The notes under the pieces were generated by a model. The model saw only the letters and a list, made by a program, of their open reading frames with translations, was not told the origin of the DNA and searched no databases. A program made the translations under genes and the position numbers. 64,000 nt of DNA from Paludibacteraceae bacterium (GTDB lineage: Bacteria > Bacteroidota > Bacteroidia > Bacteroidales > Paludibacteraceae): the NCBI GenBank assembly GCA_024693065.1, contig JAILLP010000004.1, forward strand, positions 186,001 through 250,000. Direction: 5' to 3'. Each line of letters opens with the position of its first letter. Position 1 is the stretch's first letter. Of the stretch, positions 8,565 to 16,900 are shown one piece after another.

Positions 8565-11549
8565 TCATTTCCCCCGAAAGAACGGTATCCGTATTTGCCA
8601 GGATTTCCCTTCCTCATTCTTGTACATAATGTAGATTTCAAGAGGAAAATGAGAGAACTTAAGTAACCAATGTTTCTCGTTGGTGCTGAGTTCGCCTCCT
8701 GGGGGAATCAACACACCACCCATGGACGGCACTCCTACCTTTCTTATATCGTGATGCGTCACCTCCATCTCCTTGCCCTTTTCGTCAAAAACAGCAAAAC
8801 TCACATTATCCTCTTCTGTGAAGGACGGCATAACGGATGCACTGTCGATTTCCACCAGTTGATCGTTTATCTTTAGGTAGAAGGTGGGCCTCGAGATATG
8901 GATCTTAACCTCCGCCAATAATTCTCCCTCAGGAGAGGTTGTCGTTAGCTTCACCTCTTTGTCCGTAGGAAGGGTTGCTATATCGACGCTTTCCAGATAG
9001 AAACGATTGTCGCCTAGTGGGGAAACCGAGAAATTGGTGATGTTGTGACCTTCGCATTTCATAAACCGATCTTTCCTTTTCAGATCTGGAATCTTCAGAA
9101 TACCGTTGTCCTCTAACTTAAAATTGGTACCTGCGAGGTATTGTTTGAACCACGTGTTAATGCTTAAAATGTATAAACGGATTGTGTCATTACCTAAACT
9201 CACAATGCTCTTCCCTGTTTTATAGCCTTTCTTTGACTGATTAAATTTTCTGTAGTCCAGAGAGATTTCCGGCAATTGAGGTATTTCCTTCAGACTGGTG
9301 CATCCTTCAAACATCTCGGTATAGCAACCGTCAACCAGTTTTGTGGCGTTCAGTGCGGGTGCCTGTGTCAGACTTGTACATCCTCTGAACATACCCCTGT
9401 AGCAATCCTTCGTCATGAACGGGGCGGGCAGTTGTGGCACCTCTTTCAGATTGGTGCATCCTGCGAACATCTTAGCATAGCAGGCCTCGAACGATACATC
9501 AGCGGGTAGTTCGGGAGCCCGTACCAGTTGCGTGCATCCGGCGAACATCAGCAGATAGCATTGCCAACTTAACCTCTTGGCGGGCAGTTTTGGTGCCTCT
9601 TTCAGATTGGCACATCCGTTGAACATTCCGGCATAGCATTCATCTGCCATGATAGTGGCGGGTAGTTCAGGCGCTTTTGTCAGACTGGTGCAACTATCGA
9701 ACATGAAGACGTAGCAACCTCTCGTCAGTTGTGTGGCGGGCAGTTGCGGTGCCTTGGTTAGGCTGGTGCATCCTCTGAACATGTTGTTGTAGCATCCTTT
9801 GAGTGTCTGTGTGGCTGGTAGTTCGGGGGCTTGTCTCAGGTTAACACACCCAAAGAACATAAAACAGTAACACCATTCGTCTAACTGTGTAGCGGGCAGT
9901 TGGGGCGCTTCTGTTAGGCTGGTGCATCCTGAAAACATCTTATAGTAACACCAGCCTGTTAAGGATGTGGCGGGCAATTCGGGTGCTTGCGTCAGACTAG
10001 CACACGAGTCGAACAAACAAGCGAAGCAATAAGCATTGGGGATCTTTTGGCATTTCCCGATACCGTCGATCAGGCTCATCACACTACCGCTGGCGGCAAC
10101 ACGGCCGGTCATGTCGAAGCGTATGTACGAGTCGGGGGCGAATGAGAAACCTTGTGGGTTGTATCCCCTCAGCAATGCTTTGTCACCCTTGTGTGGCAAC
10201 TTGATTTGTTCTCCAATCCTAAGAAACTTCCATTCCTTTCCTCCGTTTGTGGAGTATTGGACATTAGGACATCTCTCTTCATGACCTTTGTTCTCTATGC
10301 TGATCTGTACATTGTCCGATTCCGCTGTGAAGGTGAGGCATTTGTCGGGTGAAAATCCTTTTATTGTTGGAAATAGCTCTGCGGAGTTGATTGTTGACTC
10401 TTGCTTTGGGGTAGGTGTCTTTCGGATGTGTTGGAATGTCGCTGGAAGGTTGGTGCAACCCTTATACATGTCATCGTAGGTGTGGTTATGTATCTTATCT
10501 TCAGGCGTTTGCGATGCATCTGTTAGTCCGGTGCAATCCTCGAACATCTCTCTGTAACACCAATCCGCCAATGTGATGGCGGGCAATTCAGGTGTTTTGG
10601 TCAGACTGGTGCAACCCATGAACATCTTATAGTAACACCAGCCTGTTAAGGATGTGGCGGGCAGTTCGGGGGCTTTGGTCAGACTGGAACATCCGTTGAA
10701 CATGCTACTATAACAAGACTGTGCTAATTGTGTGGCAGGTAGTTGAGGCGCATGTGTCAGACTGGAACATCCGTTGAACATGCCACTATAACAAGACTGT
10801 GCTAATTGTGTGGCAGGTAGTTGAGGCGCATGTGTCAGACTGGTACATTTGCTGAACATATAAGCATAACAAGAATATTGTAATTGAGTGGCGGGTAATA
10901 TGGGGGCTTTCGTTAAGCTGGTGCACCCAGAGAACATCCAATCGTAGCAGCAATTCTCCAAATGTGTGGCGGGCAGTTTAGGTGCTTCTGTTAAACTGGT
11001 ACATTCTGAGAACATGCCTCTGTAGCACCCTCCTGTTAGTTGCATGGCAGGTAGTTGGGGCGCTACCTTAAGATTTGTGCATCCTAAAAACATCCTCGCG
11101 TAACATCTATCAGTCAAATGTATGGCGGGCAATTCGGGTGCTTGCGTCAGGCTGGCACACCCATTAAACAAGGATTGGAAACATAAACTATTGGGTATGA
11201 CCACGCTTTCGCCCACATTGTCGATCAGGCTCATCACACTACCACTGGCGGCGATGCGGCCGGTCATGACGAAGCGGGTGACCTCGTCGAAGTCTCTTGA
11301 TATCCCTTGCGGGTTGTATCCTCTCAGCAGCGCTTTCTTCTTGTTGGGTAAGGGAATAAGCGTGTCGTTTGTAAGCTTTGTCCATGTCTTCCCACCATCC
11401 AGGGAGTATTGCACATCAGGGTTGTTCCCCCATTCGCTATGGATACCGAACGACGAACTGTCCGCCTCCGCCGTGAAGGTGAGGTAGTTGGCGGCGTGGA
11501 GGGCGCTGGTGACGCACAAGAGGAGCAAGGTGAGGAGTTTCTTTGTCAT
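8565..11549 (-). CDS. Large secreted 26-residue-repeat surface protein with two repeat units and a unique C-terminal region
   Basis: 994 residues, signal peptide MTKKLLTLLLLCVTSALHAA. Unit 1: the family N-terminal domain followed by nine 26-residue C...CYxxMF repeats (about 130-370). Unit 2: a second copy of the N-terminal domain (YLTFTA-like CLTFTAESDNVQISI, VQYSTNGGKEW, GRVAASGSVMSLIDG), then nine more repeats (about 525-760). A C-terminal stretch of about 200 residues without repeats follows; it ends IPFFRGK and lacks the WLSGVAPNGTFICP cap of the two sister genes. The protein thus looks like an in-frame fusion or duplication plus an acquired tail of unknown fold. Two repeats (10686-10841) are nearly identical in DNA. 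Exported to the surface or periplasm by inference from the signal peptide. Confidence 0.7.
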   Translation of the reverse strand: MTKKLLTLLLLCVTSALHAANYLTFTAEADSSSFGIHSEWGNNPDVQYSLDGGKTWTKLTNDTLIPLPNKKKALLRGYNPQGISRDFDEVTRFVMTGRIAASGSVMSLIDNVGESVVIPNSLCFQSLFNGCASLTQAPELPAIHLTDRCYARMFLGCTNLKVAPQLPAMQLTGGCYRGMFSECTSLTEAPKLPATHLENCCYDWMFSGCTSLTKAPILPATQLQYSCYAYMFSKCTSLTHAPQLPATQLAQSCYSGMFNGCSSLTHAPQLPATQLAQSCYSSMFNGCSSLTKAPELPATSLTGWCYYKMFMGCTSLTKTPELPAITLADWCYREMFEDCTGLTDASQTPEDKIHNHTYDDMYKGCTNLPATFQHIRKTPTPKQESTINSAELFPTIKGFSPDKCLTFTAESDNVQISIENKGHEERCPNVQYSTNGGKEWKFLRIGEQIKLPHKGDKALLRGYNPQGFSFAPDSYIRFDMTGRVAASGSVMSLIDGIGKCQKIPNAYCFACLFDSCASLTQAPELPATSLTGWCYYKMFSGCTSLTEAPQLPATQLDEWCYCFMFFGCVNLRQAPELPATQTLKGCYNNMFRGCTSLTKAPQLPATQLTRGCYVFMFDSCTSLTKAPELPATIMADECYAGMFNGCANLKEAPKLPAKRLSWQCYLLMFAGCTQLVRAPELPADVSFEACYAKMFAGCTNLKEVPQLPAPFMTKDCYRGMFRGCTSLTQAPALNATKLVDGCYTEMFEGCTSLKEIPQLPEISLDYRKFNQSKKGYKTGKSIVSLGNDTIRLYILSINTWFKQYLAGTNFKLEDNGILKIPDLKRKDRFMKCEGHNITNFSVSPLGDNRFYLESVDIATLPTDKEVKLTTTSPEGELLAEVKIHISRPTFYLKINDQLVEIDSASVMPSFTEEDNVSFAVFDEKGKEMEVTHHDIRKVGVPSMGGVLIPPGGELSTNEKHWLLKFSHFPLEIYIMYKNEEGKSWQIRIPFFRGK

Positions 11550-11569
11550 ATATTCAATTATTTATTTTA

Positions 11570-11577
11570 CAAATATA
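11570..11577 (-). promoter_or_regulatory. -7 promoter element (TATATTTG) of the 994-residue repeat protein
   Basis: TATATTTG 20 bp before the start codon, in the same setting as in the two sister genes. Confidence 0.55.
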
Positions 11578-11631
11578 TGTTATTTGTAATAAAATTTAAT
11601 GGGTGGATCATCCGTTTTGGACCGTTCCATC

Positions 11632-11659
11632 GTAGAGACGCACGGCCGTGCGTCTCTAC
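11632..11659. repeat. 28-bp perfect palindrome (gtagagacgcacgg / ccgtgcgtctctac)
   Basis: The two 14-base arms gtagagacgcacgg and ccgtgcgtctctac are exact reverse complements without a loop. Half copies ('gagacgcatgg', 'gtagagacgcacggcc', 'gtagagacgcgcggcc') occur at about 8500-8533 and 13438-13452. A mobile or extragenic-palindrome nature is likely but not shown by the sequence. Confidence 0.75.
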
Positions 11660-11717
11660 ACGCGACCTGCACCCTACACGCACACCCTCCTCAATCATGA
11701 ATGTGCGTGCATTTAAA

Positions 11718-11897
11718 TCGTAAATCGTCAAATCGTAAATCTGTTTCGGCCTTTCAGGCCTATAATGCACCGCTTCCGATTAATTTCCCACCCCAGGGCG
11801 ATGCCTTGGGCTATATCTGTTAAGGCCTTTCAGTCCTATGCGTACAACCCCCTCGATGAACGCATAATTCATAATTCTTAACTCTTAATTCTTAATT
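11718..11897. repeat. Duplicated intergenic block (reverse), second copy
   Basis: Near-identical to 6905-7098, including the 'aacgcataattcataattct' stretch and the start of the downstream gene's 3' end. Differences are single or paired bases (for example 'ccaccccagggcgatgcc' against 'ctaacccagggcgttgcc'). Confidence 0.8.
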
Positions 11898-13204
11898 ACC
11901 TTCCATCCTTCCGGTATCCTGTTCTCCCCGGACTCCTTCGGTAGTTCTTTGGGACAGATGAATGTACCGTTGGGTGCGACGTCGGAGAGCCAGATGTGGG
12001 TGTCCGAGCGTTTTTTCCCATAATATTCATACTCTGTGCCCCAATCGGTGAACCCCACCTTGATTTCGGATAGTTTGATGCACCCACAAAACATTTCTTC
12101 GTAGCACCGAGGCGCTAATTTTGTGGCGGGTAGTTGCGGTGCCTGAGTAAGACTGGTGCACCCACGAAACATGCCTGCGTAGCACGCCTTTGCCAGTGCT
12201 GTGGCGGGTAGTTCTGGCGCTTGTGCGAGGCTGTCGCATCCGTTGAACATCCATGCGTAGCATTCCGTTTTCATTTCTGTGGCGGGTAGTTTGGGGGCTT
12301 GTTTGAGGCTGGTACATCTGTTGAACATTTCTCCGTAGCATGCCTCCTCCAGTGTGGTGGCGGGTAGTTGCGGCGCTTGTGCGAGATTGGTGCAGCAACT
12401 GAACATTCCTGCGTAGCAATAGTCTGCCAGTTTTGTGGCGGGTAGTTTAGGTGCTTGTGTGAGGCTTGTACACCAGCTGAACATGCCTCCGTAGCACCCC
12501 CCTGACAATTTGGTGGATGACAGTTCCGGGGCTTGCTTGAGGCTGGTACATCTGTTGAACATGTCTGAGTAGCATCCTTCTGCTAGTTGGGTGGCGGGTA
12601 GTTTAGGAGCTTGTGTGAGGCTTGTACACCAGCTGAACATATGTGAGTAACACTCAACGGCTAATTTTTTTGCGGGTAGTTGTGGGGCCTGTGTGAGGCT
12701 GGTGCACCCTATGAACATATGTGAGTAACACTCAACGGCTAATTTTTTTGCGGGTAGTTGTGGGGCTTGTGTCAGACTGCTGCATTCCTCAAACAGGCGG
12801 TAGAAACAGTATTCTCCCGGGATGGCTAAACTTTCGCCCTTTTCATCGATGAGGCTCATCACGCTACCGCTGGCGGCGATGGACCCTTCCATGAAGAACA
12901 TAGTATATATTAACTTATTCGAGAAGCCTTCTGGATTCATCCCCTTCAGCATTGCTTTGTCGCCCTTCCTTTTCAGGCGGATGAGGGTATCGTTTGGTAG
13001 TGCCTTCCATGTTTTTCCTCCGTTCAGGGAGTATTGCACGTTGGGGATATCGCTCTTGCGCACGGAGTCGTCCGGGTAGTTGATCCTTTCGGTTTTGATA
13101 CCGAACGATGAACTGTCCGCCTCCGCCGTGAAGGTGAGGTAGTTGGCGGCCTGCAGGGCGCTGGTGGCGCACAAAAGGAGCAAGGTGAGGAGTTTCTTTG
13201 TCAT
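11885..13204 (-). CDS. Secreted 26-residue-repeat (BspA/LRR-like) surface protein
   Basis: 439 residues from MTKKLLTLLLLCATSALQAA. The frame is open to 13264, but the extra 20 codons lie over the promoter and carry no signal peptide, so 13204 is chosen. The N-terminal domain (YLTFTAEADSSSFGI, VQYSLNGGKTWKAL, GSIAASGSVMSLIDE) is followed by nine 26-residue repeats with Cys at positions 1 and 19, then the cap WLSDVAPNGTFICP ... IPEGWKVIKN shared with the 388-residue protein. The first two repeats (DNA 12635-12790) are almost the same base for base, including 'aacggctaatttttttgcgg', a sign of recent slippage or unequal exchange. Both flanks are duplicated around the 7087-8253 gene. Confidence 0.75.
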   Translation of the reverse strand: MTKKLLTLLLLCATSALQAANYLTFTAEADSSSFGIKTERINYPDDSVRKSDIPNVQYSLNGGKTWKALPNDTLIRLKRKGDKAMLKGMNPEGFSNKLIYTMFFMEGSIAASGSVMSLIDEKGESLAIPGEYCFYRLFEECSSLTQAPQLPAKKLAVECYSHMFIGCTSLTQAPQLPAKKLAVECYSHMFSWCTSLTQAPKLPATQLAEGCYSDMFNRCTSLKQAPELSSTKLSGGCYGGMFSWCTSLTQAPKLPATKLADYCYAGMFSCCTNLAQAPQLPATTLEEACYGEMFNRCTSLKQAPKLPATEMKTECYAWMFNGCDSLAQAPELPATALAKACYAGMFRGCTSLTQAPQLPATKLAPRCYEEMFCGCIKLSEIKVGFTDWGTEYEYYGKKRSDTHIWLSDVAPNGTFICPKELPKESGENRIPEGWKVIKN

Positions 13205-13224
13205 GTATTCAATTGTTGATTGTA

Positions 13225-13232
13225 CAAATATA
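13225..13232 (-). promoter_or_regulatory. -7 promoter element (TATATTTG) of the 439-residue repeat protein
   Basis: TATATTTG 20 bp before the chosen start codon; it supports the choice of the inner start at 13204 over the longer frame. Confidence 0.55.
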
Positions 13233-13254
13233 ATTTTTTTGCAATAAAAATTAA

Positions 13255-13440
13255 TGGGGGGCATGTGAATTAAGAATTAAGAATTAAGAATTAAGAATTA
13301 AGAATTTTGAATGGGTTTATTGTTCGTCCGGTTCAATGTCCGCCCTGAAAGGGCACAACATTATCTAGCCCAGGGCAACGCCCTGGGGAAATGGTCGGGG
13401 TGTTGATATGCGCCCTGAAAGGGCAAAACAATTATGGTAG
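13255..13440. repeat. Duplicated intergenic block (forward), second copy
   Basis: Matches 8290-8500: tandem 'gaattaa' words, then the palindromes 'gccctgaaagggc', 'cccagggcaacgccctggg' and 'gccctgaaagggc'. The remainder of the gene-free interval (13441-13557) contains a half 'gagacgcgcggcc' palindrome and an A/T-rich stretch; no gene is seen. Confidence 0.8.
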
Positions 13441-13557
13441 AGACGCGCGGCCTGCAGGTGGAATGTCCATGAATGATTGGGTTATTTCGCAAATGAAAAA
13501 TTTTTTTTGCGATGGGAATCAATTCTAGGAATGGATGTTCTATTGAACCACCCTCTC

Positions 13558-13980
13558 TTAATCCTTAACTCTTTTCTCCGCGCATTGTGGGCATATCCCC
13601 TTGATCATGTAGTTGATGGCGTGGGTCTCATAGCCTTCCGGTAGTTGGACGGCTGGTATCTGTATGTCGTGCAGGCAGATGGTCTGCTGACATATCTCGC
13701 AGTGGAAGTGTGTGTGCATGTCCGACACGCTGCACTCGTGCTCGCTGTGGCATGCCTCGTATTTGAGGGTGGTGCCGTCGTCTATCTCATGGGTGACGTG
13801 GTGCTCCTTGAATAGGGTGAGCGTGCGGAATATGCTGGACTTGTCCATATAGGGCAACTCATCCTCCAATTCGGAGAGTGAGACAGGCCTCTCCGTATTC
13901 AAGAGCGTGCGCAACACGAGCACTCGGTTGGCCGTGGGCTTGACACCTTTGATGGAGAGAATCTCTTCCGCCTGTTTCAT
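13558..13980 (-). CDS. Fur-family metal- or peroxide-responsive repressor
   Basis: 140 residues. The N-terminal winged helix (residues 1-80) contains the family stretch VKPTANRVLVLRTLL, a recognition helix MDKSSIFRTLTLFKEHHVTH, and the hinge DDGTTLKYEAC. The C-terminal dimerisation domain has the metal ligands HTHFHCEICQQTICL and a second Cys pair, CPQC, for the structural zinc. Size is normal for Fur/PerR/Zur proteins. The subclass cannot be told from the sequence alone. The gene starts 3 bp after the stop of the CotH-type gene, so it is probably the distal gene of that transcript, with its own regulation uncertain. Confidence 0.85.
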   Translation of the reverse strand: MKQAEEILSIKGVKPTANRVLVLRTLLNTERPVSLSELEDELPYMDKSSIFRTLTLFKEHHVTHEIDDGTTLKYEACHSEHECSVSDMHTHFHCEICQQTICLHDIQIPAVQLPEGYETHAINYMIKGICPQCAEKRVKD

Positions 13981-13983
13981 CGC

Positions 13984-16900
13984 CTATTTCTTTATGATCT
14001 TCCCTACGAAATGTTTCGTGCCTGTGGTGACGTTGAATATGTATGTGCCATCCGCCATCTTCTGCATATCGATAGGATCATTCTCGCCTGATATGTATTG
14101 CATGATGACCATGCCGCCTAATTGATTGGTTACGGTCACGAGGGCCCTCTCTTTGCACCCTTGCACGTATACTAGGTTCTCGGTAGGGTTAGGATAAAGG
14201 GTGAACTCTGACGTTGGCTCATCCATGCGAGTCTTTTTCGTGTCCGTGTGTCCGCTGACATAAAGCTTGGCGGTAAATTTCTCCTTAGGTGTGACCGTGA
14301 AGGTCTCCTCTTTGCAGATGTGGGAGAGGAACTTCGCCTTCGCGTCCATGGCGAATGTCAAGTCGGATGTGGCGCTGTTGATTTGGTGTACCTCTGCCGC
14401 AAAGATGTTTTTCCCTTTCTTGAACATGGATGGCTTAATCTCTATCTGTGCTCGCTGGTCGTCGTAGTAGTTCAGCGTAGTGTCTTCGTACGCCAATTCC
14501 GCATGCGCCGAGTCTTTCGGTAAGTTGTAACGACCGAGTTCGACTCCGTTGAGGTAGATCGCCACACCATCATCGTAGGTCACATTGGCGGTGAAACTTT
14601 TCATGCCAGTCGTGTCTTCGATTGTGAACACATGCCTGAAGTAGGTAGTGATGAATTTGGTGCTATCACCCTCCTCGTATGGTATTTTGGTGTTATATTT
14701 GAATCCGCGATCTTTATTCGACGCATCGTATCCCATATAGCCATGACCCTCATCCCATTCGGAGTCGTTGTAGCTGAGTTCCTTCCACTTTCCGCTTGGA
14801 GCTGAGCCTTTGTGGTAATAGGTCCAAATGGATTCCTTGTTGAGGATTTCTTCGGATGATTCCACGAATGTGGAGAGTTCCCATGCGATGAACCCAACCC
14901 ATTGTGGCAGTACTGGACTGACGGTGAGCTGTTTCCCTTTCAATAGTCGGTAGTCGAGTACTGGATTGTCTTTGAGCTCTCCGTTTATCTTGTAACGCAT
15001 GGTCGAGAAATCACATGTGATGTCGACAGGGTAGGTGCGCATCTCGATGACGTTCTGACAATCGTAGATGCCGTTAGCCTCTCCTGGCGTCGCTTCGGAG
15101 AACTCCTTGTGTTCCGAACATACCGAGAAGATCTTGAAGGATGGTGATCCATCTGTTTCACGTCCGTAACTGCAGTCTTCTCCGATGGATTTGAACTTTA
15201 TATTGTCCACTACGATGATGGAGTCTCTGACGTCTTTGTACAATGTGAGTTCCTCTCCCGCACTGGACAATTTGAATCCGAGGTGTTGCGCACCGCTTTT
15301 ACCTCTTCCATCTGCCCATAGGAGCAAGTGCCCTTTCGGAGGTATGTTGGTCATCTCATATCCGCGTGCAATCTCGACTGTCGTGTCCTTGTCTTTCAAG
15401 TAAAATCCTGCCACGTCCACGCTTTGGGTACCTGTGTTGTACAGTTCGATCCAATCTTCTCCCTCGTTGGATTCGGGATCGATGAAGATGGACGACTTGG
15501 CGCATACCTCGTTGATGACGATCGTAGGTTTGTCGTAGCTCTCTTCCTGGATGGTGAGCTCGACTTTCACGGTATCCTTTTTGAGCTTTACGTCGAATGC
15601 GTATTTGGAGGATGTTATCGTGTCCATTTCCCATTCCTTAACGATGTAACCGTTTGGAAGAATAGGCTTTATGTTCACTTTCATGTCCTTGAACAACCTG
15701 ATTTTTACAGATTGCTCGTTCATTACCACGTCATTCACGGTGAATCCCTTTATCTTTTTGGAGAAATCGCCTTTGCATGATATATATAGGGTGGCCTTTT
15801 CGTCTTTGTTGAATTTACAATAGTTGGCTAAGTCTTCTTTGTACTTGCTTCGTCTTGAGTTGGCGAAACTTATCATGCCGTCGATACCTCCATCTGAGGA
15901 GTCTACACCTGGCATTTCTGCTTTTTTGGTGGCGCAGTGCTCTTTGCTGACAAGCGGTTTGAATGCTTTCGCCTTTTCTTTCAGGACTTCCTCGTCGAAT
16001 GTTGTATACAGATGTTGAAGCGCCTTGGTCGCGAACATGTTCCTGAATCCTTCGTTCTTCATCAGACTCTTGAAGAGGATGGTCTTCCATTTGCTCTCTT
16101 CTGTTATTTCGTATCCGTTGCCGGTCGATGATGCGTTTGCCCAGTTGTGCTCGCTTCCTTCTCCCGTGCACCACTTGATGGTGTTGAGGGATGCGTCGCA
16201 GAAGTTGTTATCTCCCCATCCGTATAATCCTAGGGCGAAGTCTGTATCGTATAATATCCATCTGAATTTACCTCCGATGTGCTTCCTCCAACATTTTTGG
16301 TTGTTGCCTGGCCAGTCGGTGTTGACGATGAATTGCTCGAATATCATGTAGTTGATGTATTCCTCCACGTCCATGTAATTGCTGAGCTGTGCCACGTAGT
16401 TGTCCTTCTTGTAATTGTTGCTGTCCGTGGCGAATGCTATCATCTCGTTGTAAGCGTTTAAGTCGCCTAAGGCGGCCTCTATCTTGCTCTCTGACATTTC
16501 TATGAGGTCGATCTTGTCCTCGTCGATTCCGTAATTCGCTTCTATGTAGGATCCGTTGGTCCGCTCTCTAAGTCCCATGAGGCCTTTGTATTTTCCGTTC
16601 AGGTAGTAGCTGACCGGTTGGTAGGCCTGATAGTCGAGATTGTCTATGTCCTTGGCGATGGATTGGATGAAACCGTCTCTGAATCGCATGGTTTCGTAAC
16701 CGTTTCCTCCGTTTCTCAGTTGTAGACTGGAGTATTTCTGGCCTTTCTTGTCGTCGTCTTTGAAGAAGTCGTAGTCGAATATGTTGGCTCCCAATCGTTT
16801 GCTGGTGCTGATCTTCAGGGATTTGACATCGTATTTGCGGGAGCATCCACCGATGATGCTTATCATGGCTTCCTGCGACAATTTCTGCTCTCCGCCAACG

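Noticed and set aside
7317-12790. CRISPR-like array because of regular 78-bp repeats
   Set aside because: The period is a multiple of three, the frame is open throughout, all units encode the 26-residue Cys-rich repeat, and no unique spacers or cas genes exist.
1-13500. Prophage or insertion sequence
   Set aside because: No phage structural gene, transposase or integrase is recognisable; the repeats are short palindromic intergenic elements.
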